Below, piece by piece: positions 53,049 through 64,000 of a stretch of DNA of 64,000 nt. Location: assembly GCF_003665435.1 (NCBI RefSeq), contig NZ_CP023407.1, forward strand, positions 5,939,501 to 6,003,500. The letters run 5' to 3'. The notes beneath the pieces are model-generated. The model made no database searches and was not told where the DNA came from. It was given only the letters and a program-made list of their open reading frames with translations. Each line of letters starts with the position of its first letter. Within the stretch, counting starts at the first letter, position 1. The stretch comes from Streptomyces fungicidicus. Its GTDB lineage: Bacteria > Actinomycetota > Actinomycetes > Streptomycetales > Streptomycetaceae. Both the position numbers and the translations under genes were made by a program.

Positions 53049-54452
53049 ATGAGCAGCCGTACCGTCATCCGTGGTGGCCTGGTCATCACCGCCTCCGACG
53101 AGATCCACGCGGACGTCCTGATCGAGGACGGCCGCATCGCCGCCCTCGCCGCCTCCGCAAGCCCGGCCGCCGGCGCCTTCACCGCCGACCGGACCATCGA
53201 CGCCACCGGCAAGTACGTCATCCCGGGCGGGGTCGACGCGCACACCCACATGGAGCTGCCGTTCGGCGGCACCTTCGCCTCCGACACCTTCGAGACCGGC
53301 ACCCGGGCCGCCGCCTGGGGCGGTACGACCACCATCGTCGACTTCGCGGTGCAGAGCGTCGGACAGTCCCTGCGCCAGGGCCTGGACGCCTGGCACGCCA
53401 AGGCCGAGGGCAACTGCGCCATCGACTACGCCTTCCACATGATCGTCTCGGACGTCAACGCCGGGACGCTGAAGGAGATGGACCTCCTGGTGGAGGAGGG
53501 GGTCACGTCGTTCAAGCAGTTCATGGCGTACCCCGGGGTCTTCTACTCGGACGACGGCCAGATCCTGCGCGCCATGCAGCGCTCCGCCGAGAACGGCGGG
53601 CTGATCATGATGCACGCGGAGAACGGCATCGCCATCGACGTGCTCGTCGAACAGGCGCTGGCCCGCGGCGAGACCGACCCGCGCCACCACGGCGAGGTGC
53701 GCAAGGCGCTGCTGGAGGCCGAGGCCACCCACCGCGCCATCCGGCTCGCCCAGGTCGCCGGCGCCCCGCTGTACGTCGTGCACGTCTCCGCGACCGAGGC
53801 GGTCGCCGAACTGGCCCGGGCCCGCGACGAGGGGCTGAACGTCTTCGGGGAGACCTGCCCGCAGTACCTGTTCCTGTCCACCGACAACCTCGCCGAGCCG
53901 GACTTCGAGGGCGCCAAGTACGTGTGCAGCACCCCGCTCAGGCCGAGGGAGCACCAGGCCGCGCTCTGGCGGGGGCTGCGCACCAACGACCTCCAGGTGG
54001 TCTCCACCGACCACTGCCCGTTCTGCTTCACGGGCCAGAAGGAGCTCGGCCGGGGCGACTTCTCCAAGATCCCCAACGGGCTCCCGGGCGTCGAGAACCG
54101 CATGGACCTGCTCCACCAGGCCGTCCTCGACGGACACATCTCCCGCCGCCGCTGGATCGAGATCGCCTGCGCCACCCCGGCCCGGATGTTCGGCCTGTAC
54201 CCCAAGAAGGGCACCCTCGCGCCCGGCGCCGACGCCGACGTGGTGATCTACGACCCGCACGCCGAGCAGGTGCTGTCCGCCGGCACCCACCACATGAACG
54301 TCGACTACTCGGCCTACGAGGGCAAGCGGGTCACCGGCCGCGTCGAGACCGTCCTCTCGCGCGGAGTGCCCGTCGTCACCGGGCGGGAGTACACCGGGCA
54401 CGCCGGGCACGGCGTCTACACCCCGCGGTCCACCTGTCAGTACCTCACCTAG
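53049..54452 (+). CDS. hydA: dihydropyrimidinase / hydantoinase
   Basis: 467 residues, amidohydrolase superfamily. Metal ligands DAHTHME at residue 60, carboxylated Lys in TSFKQFMAY, His in LIMMHAENG and YVVHVSA, Asp in STDHCPF. The C-terminal beta-barrel (GTLAPGADADVVIYDP) is typical. It opens dihydrouracil, dihydrothymine or hydantoin rings. A short gap of 34 bases after the aminotransferase holds its SD (GAGAGGGAG). Confidence 0.92.
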   Translation: MSSRTVIRGGLVITASDEIHADVLIEDGRIAALAASASPAAGAFTADRTIDATGKYVIPGGVDAHTHMELPFGGTFASDTFETGTRAAAWGGTTTIVDFAVQSVGQSLRQGLDAWHAKAEGNCAIDYAFHMIVSDVNAGTLKEMDLLVEEGVTSFKQFMAYPGVFYSDDGQILRAMQRSAENGGLIMMHAENGIAIDVLVEQALARGETDPRHHGEVRKALLEAEATHRAIRLAQVAGAPLYVVHVSATEAVAELARARDEGLNVFGETCPQYLFLSTDNLAEPDFEGAKYVCSTPLRPREHQAALWRGLRTNDLQVVSTDHCPFCFTGQKELGRGDFSKIPNGLPGVENRMDLLHQAVLDGHISRRRWIEIACATPARMFGLYPKKGTLAPGADADVVIYDPHAEQVLSAGTHHMNVDYSAYEGKRVTGRVETVLSRGVPVVTGREYTGHAGHGVYTPRSTCQYLT

Positions 54453-54463
54453 GAGACCCGCGC

Positions 54464-55465
54464 ATGGACTTCGGACTCGTCCTGCAGACCGATCCGCCGG
54501 CCTCGCGGGTCGTCGGCCTGATGAAGCGCGCGGAGCGCAACGGCTTCACCCACGGCTGGACCTTCGACTCCGCCGTGCTGTGGCAGGAGCCCTTCGTCGT
54601 CTACAGCCAGATCCTGGCCGCCACCACGACCCTGAAGGTCGGCCCGATGGTCACCAACCCGGGCACCCGCACCTGGGAGGTCACCGCCTCCACCTTCGCC
54701 ACCCTCAACGACATGTTCGGCAACCGCACCGTCTGCGGCATCGGCCGCGGCGACTCCGCGATGCGCGTCGCCGGACGCAGACCCAACACCCTGGCCCGCC
54801 TGGGCGAGGCGATCGACGCGATCCGCGACCTGGCCGAGGGACGCGAGGCCGAGGTCGACGGACAGCCGCTGAGGATCCCGTGGGTGAAGGACGGCAGGCT
54901 GCCCGTCTGGATGGCGGCGTACGGGCCGAAGGCGCTCGCCCTCACCGGACGGAAGGCCGACGGCTTCATCCTCCAGCTCGCCGACCCCTATCTGACCGAG
55001 TGGATGGTGAAGGCCGTCCGCGCCGCCGCGGCGGAGGCGGGACGCGACCCGGCCTCCGTCACCGTCTGCGTCGCCGCCCCCGCCTACGTCGGCGACGACC
55101 TGGCGCACGCCCGTGAGCAGTGCCGCTGGTTTGGCGGCATGGTCGGCAACCACGTCGCCGACCTCGTCTCCCGCTACGGCGAGCACTCCGGCCTGGTCCC
55201 CGAGGCGCTGACGTCGTACATCAAGGGACGGCACGGCTACGACTACAGCCACCACGGACGGGCCGGCAACCCGTCCACGGACTTCGTCCGGGACGAGATC
55301 GTGGACCGGTTCTGCCTGCTCGGCCCGCCCGAGGCGCACATCGAGAAACTGCGGGCGCTGCGGGATCTGGGAGTGGACCAGTTCGCCGTCTACGACATGC
55401 ACGACGCGCAGGAGACGACGATCGACGCGTACGGCGCGGAGATCATCCCGGCACTCAGCCGCTGA
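54464..55465 (+). CDS. LLM-class flavin/F420-dependent oxidoreductase
   Basis: 333 residues of the luciferase-like TIM barrel: MDFGLVLQTDPPASRVVGLM, TTLKVGPMVTNPGTRTWEVT, GIGRGDSAMRVAGRRPNTL, PVWMAAYGPKALALTGRKAD. Such genes accompany hydantoinase operons in several actinobacteria. No dihydropyrimidine dehydrogenase gene is visible, so this enzyme could carry out the reduction or a side oxidation; that is inference. Eleven bases separate it from hydA, whose stop TAG runs into the SD AGGAG. Confidence 0.85.
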   Translation: MDFGLVLQTDPPASRVVGLMKRAERNGFTHGWTFDSAVLWQEPFVVYSQILAATTTLKVGPMVTNPGTRTWEVTASTFATLNDMFGNRTVCGIGRGDSAMRVAGRRPNTLARLGEAIDAIRDLAEGREAEVDGQPLRIPWVKDGRLPVWMAAYGPKALALTGRKADGFILQLADPYLTEWMVKAVRAAAAEAGRDPASVTVCVAAPAYVGDDLAHAREQCRWFGGMVGNHVADLVSRYGEHSGLVPEALTSYIKGRHGYDYSHHGRAGNPSTDFVRDEIVDRFCLLGPPEAHIEKLRALRDLGVDQFAVYDMHDAQETTIDAYGAEIIPALSR

Positions 55466-55495
55466 CCGGTATCCCTCGCCGAAGGGGGCACGCCC

Positions 55496-57039
<1,544 letters not shown>

Positions 57040-57043
<4 letters not shown>

Positions 57044-57888
57044 CGGGCCGTGCCGAAGTCCTGGGTCCAGTAGGAGCCGGGCTGGGCGAGGCCCACGCCG
57101 ATCTCCTTGAACGCGCAGTTGAGGATGTTCTCCTTGTGGCCCGGGCTGGCCATCCAGCCGGCCATCACCTGCCCGGGGGTGGAGTAGCCGTAGGCGACGT
57201 TCTCGCCGTAGGTGCTCCAGCTGTAGCCGGCCCGGGTGATGCGGTCCCCGGGGGAGGAGCCGTCGGAGCCGGTGTGCGACATGCTGCCGCTCGCGGCCAT
57301 GTCCTCGCTGTGGTCCTGCGCGGCCCCGGTCAGCGTGGAGTTCACCTTCACCGGGGAGCAACCGACCTTGGCGCGCTCGGCGTTGACGAGGTCCACCACT
57401 TCGGCGACGGCGCCGGACGCCTGGGCGCCGTCCGTCGCGGAGGGGCTCGACGCGGTGGGCGCCGGCTTCGACGCGGTGGCGGAGGGCTTCGGGGCGGCCG
57501 TCGGGGACCCGGGAGCCGCCGTGGTGGGCTTCGGGGCGGCCTTGGTGGGCTTCGCAGCCGGGGCGGCGGACCGGGTGGCCGGGGCCGTGGAGGCCGCCTT
57601 CTTCGGCTTGTGCGACGGCTTGGCGGGCTTCGAGGGGCTCGCGGAGGCGGCCGGCGTGTCCGACGGCGCCCGTGTGGGCTCGCCGTGCTGCTGACTGCTC
57701 CACCGGCTGTACCAGTCGGGCCCGTCCCACCTGTCCCCGGCCGCGACCGGGCTGCCCTGGTCCTGCCGCTGACCCTCGCCCGGCCAGTCCGTACAGGCCA
57801 TGGCGACCGAGGGTATGCCTATGACTCCTGTGGCGACCGCCGCGACGACCGTCCGCCGGTACTGCTTCTGATGACGATGCTTTCCCAT
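57040..57888 (-). CDS. secreted CAP/SCP-domain protein
   Basis: 282 residues. Signal sequence with Lys/Arg start (RRTVVAAVATGVIGIPSVAMA), a long Pro/Ala/Lys-rich linker (about 70-150), then a CAP domain of bacterial YkwD type: VVDLVNAERAKVGCSPVKVN, AQDHSEDMAASGSMSHTGSD, GENVAYGYSTPGQVMAGWMA, SPGHKENILN and GSYWTQDFG. It is released or cell-wall associated, function unknown; the linker looks wall-spanning. ATG at 57888 with GTGAGG six bases upstream. Confidence 0.88.
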
Positions 57889-58235
57889 GCGTGACCTCAC
57901 CCCTGCTGTCCGGAGGCTGGTCATTCTTGGGACGGTCCGGCGCCGGGCGCAAAGGGCCCGAGTACTACTGCGCCTCGTAGGCGCCGAGGGGCCTTGCGGC
58001 ACGCCGGAGAGCGTGCCGCCCCGCCCGGGGCGGGCTCGCCGGGGCGGCTGCCGCCGCGTCAGAAACCCTCATGTGCCGCGCAGGCGGAGGCCCCCGGCAT
58101 TCCGCCGGGAGACCCCTCGCCCCGCCCCTTCCTACATTCACGGCAAGACGGACAAGTCCCCCATGTCGCCGGAGCGGTTTCTACTAAGTGACCCGCACAG
58201 ATCGTCCGGAGCCTGTGACAGATGTCACGGAACCA
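57889..58235 (-). promoter_or_regulatory. GC-rich structured leader of the CAP-domain gene
   Basis: 347 bases without a gene. Contains two hairpins close together, GCGGCACGC-cggaga-GCGTGCCGC (57996-58019) and GCGCCT-cgt-AGGCGC (57970-57984). Cell-wall exoprotein genes in Streptomyces often have a c-di-AMP riboswitch in this place, but I could not find its conserved core, so no riboswitch is claimed. Confidence 0.35.
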
Positions 58236-58901
58236 TCAATTCCGGTTCTTCTCCAGGGCCGCCACCGCCTCCTTGGCGGCCTTGATGGCGCCCTTGTTGA
58301 TCTCGTCCGTACCGGGCGCCTTCTTCGACTCGAAGTCGCTGCCGTTGTACGTCACGACCACCAGCGCGTTGGAGGCGCGGGCCACCACCACGCCCTCCCG
58401 GGTCTGCTGCTTGTCCTCGGTGGAGAGGTTCACCACGGAGTACCCCGCGTCACCGAGTCCGGGGACCGCGCCGCCGCCGCTGCGGTCCTCCACCCGCCCC
58501 TGGTACGACCGTTCCGCCGCCTCCTCCGACTCCAGGACCTCGAAGGACACGTCGAGCCAGCGGTACTCGTAGCCCTTGAGCGCGTTCCAGGAACAGGTGC
58601 GGCGCAGCTCGGAGTCGGTGGACCGGATCTCCTTGCCGTCCGCCTTGGCGCCCGGCACGAGGGACTTGACGGTCTTCGCGGTCACGCTGTCGCACGGCGC
58701 GGGCGCGGCGGTGTACGTCTTCGGCGCCTGCGTCTGGGACGGGGCGGAGGCGGACTGCGTCTCCGTCTTCCCGGTCGGCTTCTTCTCGGCGGCCTCCGGC
58801 TCGGCCATCGGACCGGACGACAGCGCCCAGCCGGCCGCGGCGAGGACGATCACCGGCGACAGGCGCGCGGTCAGGGCGATCGGGAGAGGAAAGGAACGCA
58901 C
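58236..58901 (-). CDS. exported DUF3558-type protein
   Basis: 221 residues. N-terminal hydrophobic signal/anchor (FPLPIALTARLSPVIVLAAAGWALS), a Lys/Thr/Gln-rich spacer, then a domain with CDSVTAKTVKSLVPGA, RTCSWNALKGYEYRWLDVSF and NALVVVTYNGSDF, the pattern of the DUF3558 family of actinobacterial surface proteins. The GTG at 58901 with GAAGAG upstream was chosen; no ATG is better placed. The function of the family is not known to me. Confidence 0.72.
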   Translation of the reverse strand: MRSFPLPIALTARLSPVIVLAAAGWALSSGPMAEPEAAEKKPTGKTETQSASAPSQTQAPKTYTAAPAPCDSVTAKTVKSLVPGAKADGKEIRSTDSELRRTCSWNALKGYEYRWLDVSFEVLESEEAAERSYQGRVEDRSGGGAVPGLGDAGYSVVNLSTEDKQQTREGVVVARASNALVVVTYNGSDFESKKAPGTDEINKGAIKAAKEAVAALEKNRN

Positions 58902-59083
58902 GGCGCACTCTTCGTGGGGGACGGTGCGGAGGGGGGTCCGCACTGCGGACGGGACGCCAGTCTCACACGCATCCCTGTGGTGCGGAAGGGCCAACTCGCT
59001 CCGTGCAGGCGCGGTGACGGGGACGTACCGCGGACGCCGCCGTCTTGCCGCAATTTCCCGTGCGAAGAGGTGATTTGTGAGCG

Positions 59084-60148
59084 TCAGGGGACGCGGGCGG
59101 TCCACTCCGGCACGGTGAACTTCGTCCGGGCCCGTTCCTCGGCGAGGGCCAGCTCACCGTCCGTCACCTTGCCGTCCGCCAGTCCGTACCGGGAGCGGAA
59201 CGAGTCGATCATCCGGTCGATGACGGCCTCGCGCGGCAGTCCGGTCTGCCGCCGCAGCGGGTCCACCCGCTTCTTCGCGCTCCGAGTGCCCTTGTCGGAC
59301 ATCTTCTCCCGTCCGATCCGCAGCACGTCCAGCATCTTGTCGGCGTCGATGTCGTACGCCATGGTCACGTGGTGCAGCACCGCGCCGGGGCCGCCGTCCG
59401 GGCCCACGATCCGCTTCTGCGCCGCGCCCGCGATCTTGCCCTGGTCGGTGGCGATGTCGTTCAGCGGCTGGTACCAGGCCCTGATGCCCATCTCACCGAG
59501 CGCGCCGAGCACCCAGTCGTCGAGGTAGGCGTAGCTGTCCTGGAACGACAGCCCCTGCACCAGCGCCTCCGGCACCGACAGCGAGTACGTGATGGTGTTG
59601 CCCGGTTCCACGAACATGGCGCCGCCGCCGGAGATCCGGCGCACCACCTCGATGCCGTGCCGCCGGGCGCCCTCCGGGTCGACCTCGTTGCGCAGCGACT
59701 GGAAGCTCCCGATGATGACCGCCGGGGCGCCCCACTCCCACACGCGCAGCGTCGGCGGACGCCGGCCCGCGGCGACCTCCGCGGTCAGCACCTCGTCCAG
59801 CGCCATGTGCAGCGCGGGCGGCTGCGGGCCCTCGTGGATCAGCTGCCAGTCGTAGTCGGTCCAGTCGGTGGCGTGCGCGAGCGCGCGGCGCACCGCGATG
59901 CCGACGCCCTCCGGGGTGAGCCCGTACATCACCGTGCCCGCGGGCAGCGCCGCGTCGATCCGGGCGGCCAGACCCGCGGCGTCGGTGTCGGCGGGGGCGC
60001 CGTCCAGGGCGCCGTTCACGGCGTCGAGCGCCTCGTCCGGTTCGAGGAAGAAGTCGCCCGCCACGCGCGCGCGGCGCAGCACGCCGTCCTCCACGTCCAC
60101 GTCCACGACGACCAGCTTGCCGCCGGGAACCTTGTACTCACCGTGCAC
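59084..60148 (-). CDS. lplA: lipoate-protein ligase A family enzyme
   Basis: 354 residues from GTG at 60148, which has AGGAAAGG seven bases upstream; the ATG at 60166 has poor SD spacing. The catalytic BPL_LplA domain is clear: PTLRVWEWGAPAVIIGSFQS, VVRRISGGGAMFVEPGNTIT, GKIAGAAQKR (catalytic Lys). The accessory lipoate-ligase domain, normally C-terminal, is at the N-terminus here (EYKVPGGKLVVVDVDVEDGV...FFLEPDEALD). Attaches lipoate or octanoate to dehydrogenase and GcvH proteins. Confidence 0.88.
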   Translation of the reverse strand: MHGEYKVPGGKLVVVDVDVEDGVLRRARVAGDFFLEPDEALDAVNGALDGAPADTDAAGLAARIDAALPAGTVMYGLTPEGVGIAVRRALAHATDWTDYDWQLIHEGPQPPALHMALDEVLTAEVAAGRRPPTLRVWEWGAPAVIIGSFQSLRNEVDPEGARRHGIEVVRRISGGGAMFVEPGNTITYSLSVPEALVQGLSFQDSYAYLDDWVLGALGEMGIRAWYQPLNDIATDQGKIAGAAQKRIVGPDGGPGAVLHHVTMAYDIDADKMLDVLRIGREKMSDKGTRSAKKRVDPLRRQTGLPREAVIDRMIDSFRSRYGLADGKVTDGELALAEERARTKFTVPEWTARVP

Positions 60149-60180
60149 GGCTCCGCCTTTCCTCATGCCCTCGGCACCAA

Positions 60181-60219
60181 CGCCGGCGGGGGCGGGGATG
60201 TTCCCCGCCCCCGCCGGCG
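60181..60219 (-). terminator. terminator of the peptide ABC operon
   Basis: Perfect 18-bp stem beginning CGCCGGCGGGGGCGGGGA with loop TGT, 11 bases after the last ABC gene on the minus strand. The lplA start lies just beyond it at 60148. Confidence 0.88.
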
Positions 60220-60229
60220 CGGCACGGGA

Positions 60230-61251
60230 TCAGACGGCGCCGGCGGCCGACACCACGGCGGCCTCGCCGCCCGGCTGCGGATGCACACAGTGCCAGCGGT
60301 GGCCGTCCGCGCCGCCGTCGGCGGCCGGGAAGGCGACGGCGCACGCGTCGTCCGCCTTCCAGCAGCGGGTGCGGAACGGGCAGCCCGAGGGCGGGTTCGT
60401 CGCCGACGGCACCGGGCCGTGCAGCACGATGCGCTCGGGCCGCTCCAGCAGGCTCGGCGTCGCCGAGAGCAGCGCCTCGGTGTAGGGGTGCCGGGAGTCG
60501 CCGGTGACCTGCGCCGCCCGGCCCTCCTCGACGACACGGCCGAGGTACAGCACGGCGATGCGGTCGGAGAGATGGCGCACCGTCTGCACGTCGTGCGAGA
60601 TGAACACCATGGCGAGGCCGAGACGGTCGCGCAGATCCACCAGGAGGTTGAGGATCTGCGCGCGCACCGAGACGTCCAGGGCGCTGGTGGGCTCGTCGGC
60701 GACGATCAGCTCCGGCTCCAGGGCCAGCGCGCGGGCGATGGCCACGCGCTGCCGCTGGCCGCCGGAGAGCTGGCCGGGGAGCGCCTCCAGCGTGTGGCCG
60801 GGCAGCCCGACCAGGTCCAGGAGTTCCTCGACGCGCCGCTCGCGCCCCTCCCGGGTGCCCCGGCCGTGCACGTCGAGCGGGTCGCGCAGGATCCGGCGCA
60901 CCGGCAGCCGGGGGTTGAGCGCGGTGGACGGGTCCTGGAAGATCACGCCGACGGAGGCGCCGAACCCGGTACGGCGCTGCGCCGCGGGCATCTCCCACAG
61001 CTCCTGGCCCTTGAAGTACACCTGGCCCTCCGTCGGGCGCTGCAGTCCGGTGACCACCCGGGCCAGCGTCGACTTGCCGCAGCCGGACTCGCCGACCAGG
61101 CCGAGGATCTCGCCGGGCCGGACCTCCAGGGAGGCGTCGGTCAGGGCGTGCACGGCGTCCCGGCGCAGGATGCCGCCGCTGCGCGCCCTGTGCCGTACGT
61201 GGACGCGGTCGAGCCGGACGAGCGGTTCCATCGTGGTGTCCTCCGGGGCGG

Positions 61252-61255
<4 letters not shown>
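60230..61255 (-). CDS. oligopeptide ABC transporter ATP-binding protein (OppF/DppF type)
   Basis: 341 residues. Walker A GLVGESGCGKST, signature LSGGQRQRVAIARAL, Walker B LIVADEPTSAL, H-loop FISHDVQTV. The C-terminal oligo_HPY extension has its Cys motif CPFRTRCWKADDAC...HCVHP, which can bind an Fe-S cluster in some members. The ATG at 61255 overlaps the upstream stop by ATGA. Confidence 0.9.
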
Positions 61256-63221
<1,966 letters not shown>

Positions 63222-63222
<1 letters not shown>

Positions 63223-64000
63223 CACACCGTCCTGATGCGCGGGTTGACGAGCAGGTAGAGCAGGTCGACGACGACGTTGACCACGAGGAAGGCGACGGCG
63301 ATCGTGAGCACGGTGCCCTGGACCAGACCGACGTCGCCGCCGTTGACGCCTTCGAGGATCAGCTTGCCCATGCCGGGCAGGTCGAAGATCGCCTCGATGA
63401 CCACGGCGCCGCTGAGCATGTAGCCGACCTTGACGCCGAGCACGGTCAGCGGGGTGATCAGGGAGTTGCGCAGCACCGACCGGATGATCATGAAGGGCGG
63501 CAGACCGCTGCCGCGAGCGGTGCGCACGTAGTCGCGGTCGAGTTCGGCGACCATCGAGGTGCGGATCAGCCGGGCCAGTGAGGAGGCGACCGGCAGGGCG
63601 AGTGCGACGGCCGGCAGCGCCAGGCTCTGCAGCCAGCCGGAGAAGGAGTCGGCCGGGTTGACGTAGCCGCCGGTCGGCAGGATCGGCATGTTCAGCGCGA
63701 ACTGCTGGATGAGCAGGACACCGAGCCAGAACGAGGGCAGCGCGATGCCGATCATCGACAGCACCCGGAAGACCTGGTCGGGCCAGCGGTCGCGGTGGAC
63801 GGCGCTGGTGACGCCGAAGACCAGGGCCAGCACGATGGCCAGCGAGAGGCCGAGGAGCGTCAGCTGGAGGGTGAGCGGGAAGGCCGTGGCGATCCGGTCG
63901 ACCACCGGCTGGCTGGGCGCCACGGTGACACCGAGGTCTCCCCGAAGGAGATCTCCGAGGAAGGCGAAGTACCGGACGGGCAGCGGGTCGTTCAGACCGT
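63222..64000 (-). CDS. ABC permease (DppB/OppB type), 5' end outside the window
   Basis: Open to the right edge. Five hydrophobic segments are visible (LTLQLTLLGLSLAIVLALVFG, LSMIGIALPSFWLGVLLIQQF, and others) with the EAA loop RDYVRTARGSGLPPFMIIRSV. This is the usual first permease of a DppB-C-D-F operon; a periplasmic-type binding protein should lie further to the right. The visible internal ATG at 63923 is not the start, because the frame continues upstream with in-family sequence (LNDPLPVRYFAFLGDLLRGD). Confidence 0.88.

Noticed and set aside
57889..58235. c-di-AMP (ydaO-type) riboswitch before the CAP-domain gene
   Set aside because: Expected by gene type, but I could not find the conserved core; only two simple hairpins are visible.

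Overview
The window is very GC-rich (third codon positions almost always G or C). It uses GTG and ATG starts freely and packs genes into 4-base start/stop overlaps. Together with the lit/crt carotenoid locus, the SNF2-SWIM gene pair, several cold-shock genes and secreted actinobacterial-type proteins, this points to a Streptomyces chromosome. No rRNA, tRNA or CRISPR array was seen.

Layout. (1) 1-6.7 kb: the 3' part of a ROK sugar kinase, a small membrane protein, and an overlapping SNF2 helicase / SWIM zinc-finger pair. (2) 6.7-25.5 kb: a light-response and photoprotection island. Divergent litSAB (ECF sigma factor, membrane protein, zinc anti-sigma factor) and litRQ (MerR/B12 photoreceptor, oxidoreductase) flank convergent crtYTU and crtEIBV operons for the aromatic carotenoid isorenieratene. 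An Fe-S photolyase, a class I CPD photolyase and two short-chain dehydrogenases follow. (3) 25.5-37 kb: a cold/RNA-metabolism island with three cspA-type genes, a DEAD-box helicase, a small MerR-like regulator behind a long unannotated structured region, and a stand-alone RNase J. Between the second and third csp genes lie an AGCS amino-acid carrier, a deazaflavin oxidoreductase, a SpoIIE/PP2C phosphatase and a MarR regulator.

(4) 36.8-39.1 kb: a scar region. Two IS110-type transposase remnants in direct orientation (one joined to an IS5-type remnant) bracket the wreck of an Rhs-type secreted toxin. Its body is gone, but two immunity genes survive (Im9-like and Imm35/YrhB-like). (5) 39.1-50.7 kb: housekeeping and accessory genes: pcaDC fusion, MBL hydrolase, exonuclease III, gamma-glutamyltransferase, ClpC-type unfoldase, and a divergent methionine aminopeptidase / XRE regulator pair that looks leaderless on both sides. 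(6) 50.9-57.0 kb: a reductive pyrimidine (or hydantoin) degradation operon: beta-ureidopropionase, class III aminotransferase, dihydropyrimidinase, LLM flavin/F420 enzyme, NCS1 transporter. (7) 57-64 kb: a CAP-domain exoprotein, a DUF3558 protein, lipoate ligase, and an oligopeptide-type ABC operon in which one permease is fused to an ATPase; the operon runs off the right edge.

The most promising undescribed elements are: the shared structured leader of the cold-shock genes, which carries a copy of the 16S rRNA anti-Shine-Dalgarno sequence; the roughly 440-base hairpin-rich region with its own terminator upstream of the MerR-like gene; and the orphan-immunity scar locus.
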